This document shows, in pieces, positions 1 to 10,206 of a stretch of DNA of 64,000 nt. Every line of letters starts with the position of its first letter. Within the stretch, counting starts at the first letter, position 1. A program made the translations under genes and the position numbers. The notes below the pieces were generated by a model that had not been told where the DNA came from, ran no database searches, and worked only from the letters and a program-made list of their open reading frames with translations. Source of the stretch: Plantago ovata (lineage: Eukaryota; Streptophyta; Magnoliopsida; Lamiales; Plantaginaceae); the NCBI GenBank assembly GCA_028274465.1, contig CM051458.1:34298692-34362691 (forward strand), in the 5' to 3' direction.

Positions 1-618
1 AATTTAGAGCTTGTGAGATCGCGATTCTTCGGAGATTGACAACCTTCGGTAACATTGTATCTCAGATTTTTCTATTTATATTTATATATCTTTCAACATG
101 TTTTCATTCAATCTTGATATGATTTCTGTTGATTGCATGACATCTATGAGTAGCTAAATCTATCGTTGGTGATAGTATGTGATTTCTTAGCAAAGGGTTA
201 TTAATTATGCATGATGGCGGTAATGCGAATCAGACTTTGAGTTATTGCTTTATTTCTTTGATCTATCTAAGTCCTCTATCTTCGTAGTGTTGAATAAAAC
301 GGAACACATTGGACAATTCATGATCAAAGATCTCTATGCAAAATGATCGGGTACTTCATGCATGATTATTAACCTGCTATGCTTTGAATGATCATACTAT
401 CACTAACTTCCATTATCTTGATAAGAAAAACCTATGCTAAGTCGTTTGTTGAGTTTATAGTTTAAGTTAAATTAGATAAAGCTAGTTATAGTCCTTAGAT
501 ATCGACACTCGAGGTTATTTTACTGGTAAACTACGGTTTTCGTTGTAGTTGTGAATTGCCTTTGGCTAAAAAACAAATTTATTTGATTAATTTGAATTTG
601 ACAAATTCCGGTTCATCA
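1..618 (+). mobile_element. Athila-like gypsy LTR, 3' part
   Basis: This is the last roughly 600 bases of a Ty3/gypsy long terminal repeat. It matches, almost base for base, the ends of the LTRs at 18140-18743 and 30200-30809 and finishes with the same terminus GGTTCATCA. Its 5' part lies outside the window. No primer-binding site follows; the next base is already sequence that in the full-length copy (28340 onward) lies near the 3' LTR. The internal coding region has therefore been lost between LTR and 3' untranslated region. Confidence 0.85.
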
Positions 619-1933
619 ATTCATTATTCATCCTAGTATAGTTTTGCATGTTTTTGTGTGGAGTTTATTGCCAAATTTTTTTGAAGTTTTTTATTGGGTG
701 GATTAACTAGTTATGACCTTTGACCATGCGTTTCATCTCTATGAATTTGTTTGAGGTTTTTCTCGCTTGGCTTGTCACATTTATATTTGCACTTAGTTAA
801 GCTTGATAGTCTCGACATCACTTAGTGGTGTTTTCTCTACTGCGGTTCACGAAGGCCTTTATAATAAGATGATGCATGTTAGAGTCTTGTGGTTGTTTTC
901 CCGTGTAATTATGTACCTAAGAGGCAACAAGTCTTCACCTTGCTTTGAGATTGCTAAATACCTAGGAAGGAGGTAGTGTGAGATTGTGTGATCCTTTGTT
1001 TAAAACCTATTCTGACGAATAGGTTTGGGGAGAGGGTTATGCTATCGTTATGGCTTGTTTTTCAATTTTGAGTGTTGTGAGTTTGTTTTCCTTTTTCGTA
1101 GTTTGTACTCCAACCTATTCGATATTCTTTCGAATAGGTTTGGGGAGGTCGTTTGTGAGTCATTGTAGTTTCTTTTTCGTTGTGCTACTGCTGGCTATAT
1201 ACAAAAAAAAAAAAAGAAAGGAAAAAATCGAAAAAAAGAAAAAAAAGAAAAAATTCCAGGAAAAAGAAAAATCTAGAAAAGAGAAAAAAAAAAAGAAAAG
1301 ACCCCAAAAAAGCAAAGAAGGGTCCAAAGCCAAAAAATCAGTTTAGCAAAGTGTTTGTCTCGTTTTTCAATTCATGTAATGTTCGTAATCGAGTTGTAAA
1401 GTTCGTCTTTTGTTTGTTTGAAGAGTCATCTGTTTTAGACCACCCTCGTCCTGCTATTCAGGAAGTGGTGATTAGTTTATGACTTTGCTTGAGAGATGGG
1501 TAGAATAGGGGAGTGTGAACTTTTAGGGAACCCTCATTCGTTTCATGAGAGCCAGTATTGGTTCGACCTCTTTGAGGGAAAGTCTTAACTTGGTGAACAG
1601 CAGTAAGTCCTCAGTTTCATACGCACGGGACAACTATTCGTATTTTAACATGTTTCATTACGTCGTCACTGACTAGGTCCAGGTAGAGAATGTTACGAGA
1701 GACTATCTTGTTTAATATAGTACATATGTGAATGTGTATGAGTCAATCGAGGCATTCTTCAACCAATATCCATGTTATGATTTGTATGGTCATTGTTCAT
1801 AAGTTTTTGATAGACTCAATAGATTAGTTCATTTTATTTGGCATGAGACTCCATTTTGTGTGTTGCATTGGTTTTTTGCATTAGAGTCTAGCTTAGTTGC
1901 TTGAGGACAAGCAAATGTTCGGTTTGGGGAGTT
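619..1933 (+). mobile_element. Gypsy 3' untranslated internal region, no coding part left
   Basis: The segment aligns with 28345-29638 of the composite element and, reversed, with 56171-57480 of the minus-strand element. It has no protein domain. It holds two AACCTATTC/GAATAGGTT hairpins (1004-1025 and 1112-1140), each followed by TTTGGGGAG, and a nearly pure A/G tract (1203-1335). It ends with the polypurine tract GGTTTGGGGAGTT at 1921-1933 against the 3' LTR. Lysine-rich open frames here are translations of the purine tract and not genes. Confidence 0.8.
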
Positions 1934-3115
1934 TGATGAACGTGTATTTTACACTTTCATTCGAATCTTTTTTACCAATTTAGCTATCCTCTAGGTTAAT
2001 TTAGCTTATGTTTTAGTGCATTTTACTAGAATAGTGTCACATTTCCCTTTTCTTTGCATTTTTCAGGTTTTAGGTAAAAAAACGTATATTTATGGGCAAT
2101 ATTGATGAAGAGGACGAAGTTTTGGTGTTTCGAGGACATTCGTGGTGTATCTAGAAGGTTCCGGATGAGATTTGAGGCCTAGGGACGAGTTTCAAGGCTT
2201 AAAGGTCACTAGAAAGCAAAATCCGAGTCCGAAAAGATAAAGAAGACAAAAAACGCGTCTCCACCGACTTGGAGCTCCCAGGCGGTTCGCCCGCATGCCA
2301 GGCGGTTCGCCAGGGACCCCAGTCGATTCGCCCCCCAGTTTCCGACATCTATATATATGTCTGCCCATTCTCTATGTTTTTCAGACCTTTTCACATTATT
2401 TGAGAGACAAATTCTCCAGAGCCTGTTCTGGGAATTATTAGCATAGAAGACTCTTTTTCTTATTGATTTGGAAGTTTTAGCATAGAGATTGGACATCTTT
2501 GATCTTCGATTCTTGCTTGTGAGTTAGCAATTCATCGGAGGTTGACAACCTTCGTTGGTAAGTTTTATCTCACGGTTTTCCTGCTTTTATTTATTTCATT
2601 CAACATGTTTTCATTCAATCTTGCTTTGATTCTTGTTGATTGCGATATGAGTAGCTAAATCTATCGTTGGTGATAGCATGTGATTTCTTAGATAGGGTTC
2701 TTGATTATGCATGAGTGGCTTCGCGCGTTTAAGACTTGATTTATTGTTTTATTTCTTTGATCTATCTAAGCCATCTATCTTCGTAGTGTTGAATTGAAAG
2801 GAACACGTAAGACAATTCATGATCATAGATCTCTATACAAACTTCAAGTACTTCATGCATGATTATTACCCGTTGCTTTGAATGACCATACTATCACTGA
2901 CTTCCATCATATTGATAAGAAAAATCTGTGATTTGCTTGATTTCTGATTTATAGTTTAAGTTAAATTTGATAAAGCTAGTTATAGTCCTTAGAGATCGAC
3001 ACTCGAGGTTATTTTACTTCTACACTACGTGCCTTGGATTTCGTTGTAGTTGTGAATTGCCTTTGGCTAAAAACAAATTTATTTGATTAATTGAGTCTGA
3101 CAATCTCGTTCATCA
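1934..3115 (+). mobile_element. Athila-like gypsy 3' LTR
   Basis: The 1,182-bp repeat starts TGATGAACG and ends GTTCATCA, the 8-bp inverted termini shared by every gypsy LTR in this window. It contains the GGCGGTTCGCC palindrome cluster at about 2279-2338 and a TATATATA box near 2351. It is more diverged from the LTRs at 17.5 and 29.6 kb than those are from each other, so it is an older insertion. The right target duplication should be GATTG (3116-3120); the left copy lies outside the window. Confidence 0.85.
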
Positions 3116-3595
3116 GATTGCGATACAGTGGAGGCGCTACTCGCTATATCCACTGTGTAAACCGCCATTTGTTTAGCATGTCAGATCTTTTTATGGCTGT
3201 GTCCAAGACGAGATGTTCCAGGACCTCTACCAAAGAGGTTCTGGTATCATGAACACGGGAGAGAATATCCTCAAGGGCTGGTTACCATCGAAGACGAGCC
3301 TGATCTTGAAGATATGTGGGTGAATGTCCTACTGCATGGTGCAGGAGCTGCGGTGATACTTATGCAAGACGTGGAACGTGAGTTGGTTGATGGTACAGAT
3401 GAAGTTTCATATACTCTGCCAGCCCAGGTTCCAACTGTTCAAGAGGACTATGAGATAGCTGGCCACTACCGGCTTGCAAAACTGAGCCTGGCCAATGAGG
3501 AGATTCAGGATCCTTACACTTTGTGGAGGGAACGAAATACAGGGGTTGACTGGTACGTGTCCGGTGATGCTGTCCCTCGAGTTATGGGGGTGTGA
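3116..3595 (+). pseudogene. PB1-like family protein, C-terminal fragment cut by gypsy LTR
   Basis: Open frame running out of the LTR junction to a TGA at 3593-3595; the first methionine is at 3314, but the frame stays open upstream to about 3180. The protein has two recognisable modules also seen in the genes at 4380-4937 and 17365/31225. One is FWYHEHGREYPQGLVTIED followed by D-L-E-D-M. The other ends in DWYVSGDAVPR, comparable to NWYVSANM and AWYVSPSM in the relatives. Everything upstream of the first module is missing because the LTR ending at 3115 sits there. The family resembles the PB1-like domains found at the N terminus of plant MULE-type or nuclear proteins; function is unknown. It is a 5'-truncated pseudogene unless the remainder lies left of the window. 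Confidence 0.5.
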
Positions 3596-4379
3596 TGGAG
3601 TATTTTGAGTGATATTGCCCCGTGGCTTGTGCTTAACCGTAGAATTATTTGGCGCCTGTAGGCAGGTACTTTTGTAACTTGAATTTGTAAAATGTACGTG
3701 TTGCTGCTCTTGAAATTTTGATGTTTCAATACTCTGTAGTTCTGTTAGGTTGATTTCTGATGTTAGTTCCCTGTAGTAACTTACGTTTGATACAATTATA
3801 TATGTGGTCATTTTTCTATTTTTTTCCCTGATTTTCCTCTCAATTTTATATATTTTCTGATTTTGCAACTTGTTATCACCCAAACTTCATGAACATAAGC
3901 TTACAAAGCAAATTGTAGGTCATTTTCGGGATTTATCCAATTGTATCTCTCATTTTTTCCTATTTATGATTTTGCTACTTTTTATCAATCACAAACATCA
4001 TGCACATAAGTCTATAATGCATAAAGGAACTTGGGGAAATGGCCAAATCGGCTAGCTAAGGAAGGAGGAAACAAGACTTTTGGACCTGCTAATGCCCTTA
4101 CTTTTGTTCAAACAAACTTGCATATATGGGATGTTTGCCCTCGTTGGATTTTTCGATGTAATCAAGCTAGACGAGTAGTTTCTTGTAAACATGTAAAATC
4201 GCGTATTATCTAATGAACTTTGAATGTGTCGAAACAAAAAAAAAAACAATCATTTATCTGCACCATATGATCTCTACTTAATTAATGGACCATAAAACAT
4301 AAATACTTAGCTTAAATTATTAGCAAATTGAAAATGCAGCACTGAATCCATAACAACTAAAGCAGATTCAAGGTTATAA
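3596..4379. other. Gene-free stretch between two converging genes
   Basis: AT-rich sequence that should hold the 3' ends of the plus-strand fragment (TGA at 3595) and of the minus-strand gene ending at 4380. Two similar phrases (CACCCAAACTTCATGAACATAAG-like and TCACAAACATCATGCACATAAG-like, near 3880 and 3990) form a degenerate direct repeat. A possible exon-like stretch lies at 4031-4213 but shows no known domain. Confidence 0.5.
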
Positions 4380-4937
4380 CTAAACATGCGCTTCACGTAC
4401 ACTTAGGCGGTAAAGTTCACGCCTATACTGCAGCTCCTGCCTCATAAACAGTCCCATGCTATACTCATCCGCTTCCTTTTCTGCAACACCAACATCAATC
4501 TCAGCATCTGTGAACTCCGCATCCCCCCCCCCATTGGAAATATCGCCAGGCAGCATGTAGAAGTCCCCATCTCTCACCAAGCAGTCAGTATCCTGGAAGT
4601 AAATCTCCATCCAAGACTTGTTGTTCATAGAAGCATGATAAAACATCTCCTCCAGGTCCGTGGTAGTCTTCAACGGAACTAGTCGTCTGGCCAGTGATTT
4701 GCGGCGTACATCCCTTGGCATACTAGGGGAGACATACCAAGCCCTCTTGGGTGTACCATTGAGAAGATCCATTTTATTGCCAACATGGAACAAGTCCATT
4801 AGGGTGAACCGAGTGCAGTCGGCATTGGTGACCTCTGCAATCTTCACCTGTCCGCCACGATAAGCAACCCTTCCATTGCTTCCCTTCGAGAAGCGGCCAC
4901 CTCCATAGATGAACATGTTGTGCATGTACTGTTCCAT
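4380..4937 (-). CDS. Small PB1-like domain protein (185 aa)
   Basis: An intact reading frame from ATG at 4937 to TAG at 4380. I chose this start because it follows a CT-rich leader and lies about 105 bases below a TATA box at 5041-5050. The open frame upstream has no ATG. Residues about 8-95 look like a PB1-like module: MFIYGGGRF then YRGGQVKI, a central AWYVSPSM, then D-L-E-E-M and EIYFQD. The same pattern (YCGGSVVL, FWFRSNG, EIYVQE) is in the disrupted gene at 31225. The tail (residues 95-185) is acidic and then arginine-rich, without a known domain. A run of nine G (4525-4533) encodes three glycines and is a slippage risk. An acceptor-like TTTTTTCAG immediately before the ATG leaves open that an upstream exon exists. 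PB1 folds mediate protein pairing; the actual role is not known. Confidence 0.55.
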   Translation of the reverse strand: MEQYMHNMFIYGGGRFSKGSNGRVAYRGGQVKIAEVTNADCTRFTLMDLFHVGNKMDLLNGTPKRAWYVSPSMPRDVRRKSLARRLVPLKTTTDLEEMFYHASMNNKSWMEIYFQDTDCLVRDGDFYMLPGDISNGGGDAEFTDAEIDVGVAEKEADEYSMGLFMRQELQYRRELYRLSVREAHV

Positions 4938-5040
4938 AGCTGAAAAAATAAAAGGTCTCCGAACAATTGAGAGCGAGAAATCAGAGAGGTAGGTGAAAAG
5001 GCAACAAGAAAGAATGAATGTGAGAAGGCTAGAAGTCACT

Positions 5041-5050
5041 TTTTATAAGT
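5041..5050 (-). promoter_or_regulatory. TATA box of the small PB1-like gene
   Basis: On the minus strand the sequence reads ACTTATAAAA, followed about 30 bases later by a pyrimidine-rich TTCTCACATTCATTC stretch typical of plant transcription starts. The ATG is at 4937. Confidence 0.5.
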
Positions 5051-5951
5051 ACAGTAGCAGTAAATTTCGCCTTGGTGAATGGCAGTTGAGGGGTAATTCG
5101 TGGATATTTTGGGTGATCAAAATCAAATATGATGCTTCTTTCTTTATTTAAAAAAAAACAATCAAATATTTGGGTGTAGTAGTATTATTAATCTAGGAAG
5201 CACCGAAATATTTTGGGTAATCAAAATCAAATGTGATGCTTCTTTATTAATGCGCCTTTGATAAGTTTGGAAAATTGATAGTCGTCAGAATTGCTTAGAT
5301 AATTGTTTTGTTAAATGTCCATCTCAACCAAATATTATGTACTTCGATCTCGTGTTCATCAATATCGAAGTACATCCTTTAGGATTTTTCAATTTAATTA
5401 GACTCCATAACATCATACGAGTAGTAGTATATATGTGGTTGAGACTAATCAGATACTTATTCCCGCCACGGTATGGTCATGACAATAGATGAAATTTTCA
5501 AAGCTAAACTTTTATTGGACGTCCACAATTCTTGATCTAAAACCCTCAAAATTGACTCGCTAAATTGTTTTTTTTTTTTGAAGTGGTCAATCTAACCTAC
5601 TCTACTTATAGTCCTAACGTAACCACCCGAAAGTCAAGTCGCTAATGACTGTGTTGGGGTCGAGAACCACCCAGGATACCTCCTTTAGAATGTATACAAG
5701 CACTTGAAATACAAACTCGGTTGGACTACTAGTCTAGTATGATATGGGAGGACAAGCTTTTAGAATGTAAGAGAAGAGGAAGCATAATTCTTGATTTCTA
5801 GGATAAATCCCGTTTTTTGGGTATATTTAAATCCAGAACATTAGGTTATTAGTATATTTTGAAAGGTTGTTATTAAAGAGGTGCAACTCTTGAGAATGTA
5901 ACTTCTCTCTCCATAATCTATCTATTCAAGTTGCAACACACCCTTTCAACA
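5051..5951. other. Intergenic DNA, no gene seen
   Basis: AT-rich sequence upstream of the minus-strand gene. A 12-13 base T run near 5569-5580 heads a segment resembling the reverse complement of a retroposon 3' tail, but no clear target duplication was found. A degenerate duplicated phrase (TTTTGGGTGATCAAAATCAAATATGATGC-like) lies at about 5107 and 5211. Confidence 0.4.
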
Positions 5952-6096
5952 AAAGATGCAATGGTCCAGTGGAAAAGATCAAACTCTCAACCAAGAGGTC
6001 TTCGTTTCGACAATTCCATGTGTCAACTTTATCCAATTATTATTTTTATATGTCAACATAAATTAATAATAATAATAATAATAAAAATAATAAATG
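5952..6096 (+). repeat. SINE-like retroposon with (TAA)n tail
   Basis: The segment has a pol III A-box-like TGGTCCAGTGG (5962-5972) and, about 32 bases downstream, a degenerate B box GTTTCGACAATTCC (6004-6017). It ends in an AT-rich (TAA)n stretch (6064-6090). This order (tRNA-like head, short body, simple tail) is that of a plant SINE. The B box departs from the GGTTCGANTCC consensus, so it is an old copy. Confidence 0.45.
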
Positions 6097-6410
6097 TTTT
6101 CTTTTATATTCCAATTGCTCATTTTCAATTTCACTGTCCAGTTTTTGCCGTTGGCATTTTGGTCCTCTAACAAATTATACGAGACGAGATATGGCATTAT
6201 CGACTACGATGAATTCTGTGTGAAAAGAGGATTAAGTTCGTAAAATGCACCGTAAATTAGACAATAATCGCATAATACCAAGACATAGGGACCACAATTG
6301 CAATTTTTTCCAATAACTGCACGCCCAAGTTTTAATTAAAAATTAACAACAACGCAACACTTTGGAGAACTTGTGTCTGTTCATTAGCAACTTTACCTTC
6401 ACCGGCCTGC

Positions 6411-6419
6411 CTATATAAG
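6411..6419 (+). promoter_or_regulatory. TATA box of the F-box gene
   Basis: CTATATAAG lies 56-64 bases before the ATG at 6475, preceded by a GC-richer stretch. This spacing would give a leader of roughly 30 bases. Confidence 0.45.
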
Positions 6420-6474
6420 TAGTACTCTTTATGGCGTATGATACATCTAGTTTCCCTTACAGACGCCCCAATGC

Positions 6475-7589
6475 ATGGATTACATAAATACTGGCTTCCT
6501 TCCGACAAGGAAAAGGAAGAAGACCGATGATTCCATTACTAAGAATCTACCGGATGATTTTATATGCACAGAAATCTTCTCCAGACTCCCAACAAAGTCT
6601 GTAGGCAGGTGTAGGTGCTTATCCAAATCATGGAGAATTCTTCTTTCCTCCTCCCAGTTCATAAATCTGCACCTCATTCGCAAACCCCACCAAGAACACA
6701 TCATTACTATTCTAGACTACTCAATCGACATCATCACATGCTCGACAAGTACTCAAGCATCTTCGCGTCAGAAGATTGATCAGTTGTCCATTACATGGCA
6801 AAAAACAGTGATTGGCAGTTGTAATGGTTTGGTTTTGTTAGGGCTTGTGGATAGTTTTATTTTGCTAAGTCCTATCACTGTGCAACAGCTCGAGGTACAA
6901 TCTCCTACTCTTACTAGTAAGGAATTCAATTATCGTGATGCTGGATTTGGTTATGATAGCTCAACTGATGATTATAAGATTGTGGTGGCCACGTATGTGG
7001 TCCATTTAGCCCTGATATTTCAATCGAAATATACTCTTTAAAGAAAAATGCATGGAAGACATTGAAGGCTGATGATCTCAACCATAATTACCCACATGTT
7101 TTTGTTGAGTATCGGTGTATTCTTAATGGGGCTATGCACTGGAGCGCTATGACTGCTCTACCTGGCCGTGGTGTTATTGTTGCTTTAGATTTGGCGACCG
7201 AAGACATTCGAGAGATTACAATTCCAGCTGATTTTTATGGTGTTGACGATCTTGTGACTATTACAGGTTGTTTGTGTACCTTGGTGGAGGCAGAAGTATA
7301 GCTGGACTTTGAGATATGGATGATGAGAGAGTATGGTGTGGTAGATTCTTGGACCAAATTGATTACTGTCTCGTACTCGATCCGCTACGTGATTCCCTCG
7401 GTTCTCAGTTGGGAGGATGAGTTTGTGATAGGAATCGAGAATGAAGGATTGATTTTGTACAACATTAGAGAAAGAACAACAAAAAATATAATTCTTGATG
7501 GATTTGTTTATTGGCAAGTGAAGCAGGTGTGGTCGTTTGTGGATAGCCTTATCTTGCCTAATCAGTTTGTCGGTGCAAGTTATCAGTAG
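6475..7589 (+). pseudogene. F-box / F-box-associated (FBA) protein, frameshifted and interrupted
   Basis: Such proteins are substrate receptors of SCF ubiquitin ligases, the F-box binding SKP1. The first frame (6475-7041) has a short basic leader, then an F-box at residues about 24-66 with LPDDFICTEIFSRLPTKSV and W-R at the end of helix three. The FBA domain follows, with GSCNGLVLL and GFGYDSSTDDYKIV. Near 6993 the frame shifts. The second frame continues as SIEIYSLKKNAWKTL, GAMHWSAM and EIWMMREYGVVDSWTKL, interrupted by an in-frame TAG at about 7299, and ends at TAG 7587-7589. Restoring one frame and one codon would give a normal-length (about 370 aa), intronless F-box/FBA protein similar to the CPR1/CPR30 type. 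With two lesions it is most simply a pseudogene. Assembly error at the frameshift cannot be excluded, but the TAG is independent. Confidence 0.8.
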
Positions 7590-9180
7590 AAGAATGATAT
7601 CGAAAGGCTAGAATATGCGATAAAAAAGTCAAGTACAGATTTGTTTGTTGACTGTTTGTTGATTGTTATGTATTTGATAAAAATCATATAATCCAAGTCA
7701 TGCCTGTTGATTGTTATTGATTGTTATGTTTTTCATAAAAATCATATAATCCAACTCATGCTTTCCAGTCCGGGATTGGAATATATTTAAATGAAGAAAC
7801 AAAATAATTTCAATGAAGAAACTAAAGTGTTATCAAACTAATAAAAGTGCAAGTCTAGACGGGCTTCCAGGAAAATCCCGAGTCTCAATTGTCACCAAGA
7901 ACTTAGTAAATGAATGTTAGACTATTATTAGTAAATTAATAATTATAATTACTACGTAAGATAAATGAGTAGTAAACGATTCTGTTAGTATATAAATGAG
8001 TACTTATTGCGTAAGAAGTAGTAGTAGTTATTGTTGTGTATCTATTTATAGGGTTGTATTTGTGACATCCGGTAATTAAGGGGAAGAATAAAAAGTCAGT
8101 TTGTATTTCAAGTATATTTATGAAATTGTACCTGTTACGTCTTCATCTTCATAAATCAAATTTAATTTCACAAGACCACATATTCTAAATATAGTATATA
8201 AATTAATTATTAATGCATTAAAAAAGGTTTTAGGCATGTAAACACCCTATTGTTTTAGATGGTTCATACAAGTTTTATGTAATCGGATTAGTTAATCGTT
8301 TAACAAATATTTTGATTTTTTGCCAATATTTAATCAGAAAATACATTTTAGAGAATCCGTAAAACTAAAATCCATCGTAGTAATGAACTAATGATAAACA
8401 ACCACCAAAACTGTGGATGCTAATGAGTGGATTACGAAGTTTTCATTTATGTTACAGTCCTATGGTATTTATGTGTGTGGCTTTGTTAATCTGTTGATTG
8501 TGATTCGAATAATTCTTTTAAATGCACACATGTTCGTTTAAGAACTAGTTTGAATTTTGGAATTAGAAAGTAGTTTTAAGTACTACACCTAATGCAAGTG
8601 GTACTGCTCTAATCTCCCTTTTGTACACAACTTATTTCGCTGAATGTACAATCTAATGTAGCACACTCTCGTTTGCCTTTTTGAGTTGATTTTCATCATT
8701 CGAATGAATTCGGATGTTGTTGATTGTCATACACATTTAATTCTATACTCGCTGAAAACTAACTACATTTATGAACAAGATTCAAACATCAGAATCATCA
8801 TGTACACAAACCTGCCAGAACGAGACTGAGAAAATAGAATCTAGGACAGAAACCCAAATTTTGCACATACCCATTCATATATATTATTCCGCACAAATAA
8901 GTAAGTTCATAAACATTCCATATACTGGTATAGAAGCATTGATGAGGCTTGGGCGTGTATGGAATGGAATGGAGGAGAATAGGACTAACCAAACGGGTAG
9001 TATATATTTTCTATATTTAGATTCAATCATCAGTGAATTGGCGTTACTGATTCAGCTGTGCATGGACATTTTTCAAAGACACTAAATTGAAGACTTACCA
9101 AAACAACTTATAGAAAATTGTTAAGAAAAGAAATTTTAAATCAAATACCTATAATTGATGTTGTCAACAATGAATGATTG
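7590..9180. other. Gene-free AT-rich stretch
   Basis: No supported gene. A near-tandem duplication lies at about 7650-7760 (TGTTGATTGTTATG ... AAAAATCATATAATCCAA twice). A 64-bp segment at 8116-8179 recurs inverted at 34780-34841 (listed separately). The open frame at 8771-9085 has no domain or gene context. Confidence 0.5.
8116..8179 (+). repeat. Short dispersed repeat shared with 34780-34841
   Basis: Includes TGAAATTGTACCTGTTACGT and TTTAATTTCACAAGACCAC; the reverse complement occurs at 34780-34841 with a few changes. Both copies lie in gene-free DNA, so this is a fragment of an interspersed element of unknown type. Confidence 0.6.
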
Positions 9181-9260
9181 AAAAGTTGTGGCCGAGTGGA
9201 ATGTGGTGATGCTCATGATATATGCCACCCGGGTTCAATTCCCTCTGGCCATAGCTTTTT
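9181..9260 (+). repeat. tRNA-Leu-like SINE-type unit, copy 1
   Basis: Contains an A box TGGCCGAGTGG and a B box GGGTTCAATTCC in tRNA spacing. The outer arms AAAAGTTGTGGCC and, in copies 2 and 3, GGCAACAACTTTT can pair like an extended acceptor stem. The TGGCCGAGTGG...GGGTTCAA combination is that of tRNA-Leu. No proper anticodon arm can be drawn, so it is not a working tRNA. AT-rich flanks are shared with copies 2 and 3, making a tandem unit of about 250 bp. Confidence 0.6.
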
Positions 9261-9426
9261 TTTTTTTTGTTTTTTATATGATTTATTCGATTAATCACTG
9301 ATTTAATAATTAATATTCTAGAGTAATTTCTACGCAAAAAAAAAACTTAATTGTTAATAAATAAAATTAAAAGCATAAAATATTAAATCAAAGACCAATA
9401 CTTGATGTTCTCAATAATTAATGAAT

Positions 9427-9507
9427 AAAAAGCTGTGGCCGACTGGAATGTGGGGATGGTAGTGATATGTGCCACCCGGGTTCAAATCCCTCTGGCAACA
9501 ACTTTTA
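9427..9507 (+). repeat. tRNA-Leu-like SINE-type unit, copy 2
   Basis: Second copy with A box TGGCCGACTGG and an intact B box GGGTTCAAATCCC. Its flanks (AATACTTGATGTTCTCAATAA before; ATTTATTCGACTAATCACTG after) match those of copy 1, offset about 246 bp. Confidence 0.6.
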
Positions 9508-9638
9508 TTTTTAATTAAATGATTTATTCGACTAATCACTGATTTAATAATTAATAATCTAGACTAATTATTACCGAAAAAATTAATTGTTAATAAATAA
9601 AATTAAAAATCTTCAATATTAAATCAAACACCAATACT

Positions 9639-9852
9639 TTTTTTTGGAAAATTGTTTACTTTATGCCAAAACAATCCAATACAGATCGTCGATCCGAAGA
9701 TCCAGATGGGCTACATCAAAGCCATTTACATCACAAGCCGACTTCATCTAGACAAGTAACTAAATTTTGACAATTCACAAACTATAACAGTAAGCTAGTA
9801 ACTTGTCATTGCCACGACAACAAATCTTGACAACATGCTTAACTTGTCATTG
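9639..9852 (-). mobile_element. 214-bp LINE/SINE-like insertion with 15-bp target duplication
   Basis: The insert starts with a run of T (9639-9645), meaning a poly(A) tail on the minus strand. It is flanked by the perfect 15-bp repeat TCAAACACCAATACT at 9624-9638 and 9853-9867. A long target duplication plus a terminal A tail indicates target-primed reverse transcription. The minus-strand end before the tail, GTAAACAATTTTCC, resembles plant L1-type LINE 3' ends. No coding sequence is present, so it is a 5'-truncated LINE or a SINE. Confidence 0.75.
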
Positions 9853-9891
9853 TCAAACACCAATACTTGATGCTGTCAATAATAAAAGATT

Positions 9892-9972
9892 AAAAAGTTG
9901 TGGCCGGGTGGAATATGGTGATGTTCATGGTATATGCCACCCGGGTTCAATTCCTTCTGGCAACAACTTTTG
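9892..9972 (+). repeat. tRNA-Leu-like SINE-type unit, copy 3
   Basis: Third copy, with A box TGGCCGGGTGG and B box GGGTTCAATTCC; outer arms AAAAGTTGTGGCC and GGCAACAACTTTT are best preserved here. It was separated from copy 2 by the 214-bp insertion at 9639-9852; without it the spacing would again be about 250 bp. Confidence 0.6.
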
Positions 9973-10206
9973 CGATTTATTTATAGATTTTTTTCTTACT
10001 TCAATTAAAAACAAATATTATTCAAAAATAAAACACAAATAAATTAATCATCAGGTAATTGCATTATGGATATAAGTATTTGTAGAACCGGAGAAGATAA
10101 AATATTTGAAACAACTTTATTAATATTGATATTACATCATATATATAACCATATAAATCAAAGAAGAACATTGAGAATTATTGGGGTCGAGGCTTATGAT
10201 CATGAT

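Noticed and set aside
1050..1482. Overlapping lysine-rich open frames (also 28821-29141 and 56777-56995)
   Set aside because: They translate the A/G tract of the gypsy 3' region; composition alone explains the Lys/Glu runs, and the frames are not conserved between copies.
9181..9260. Functional tRNA-Leu gene
   Set aside because: A and B boxes are present, but a five-pair anticodon stem with a seven-base loop and a consistent 7-bp acceptor stem cannot be drawn, and the unit occurs three times in a repeat.
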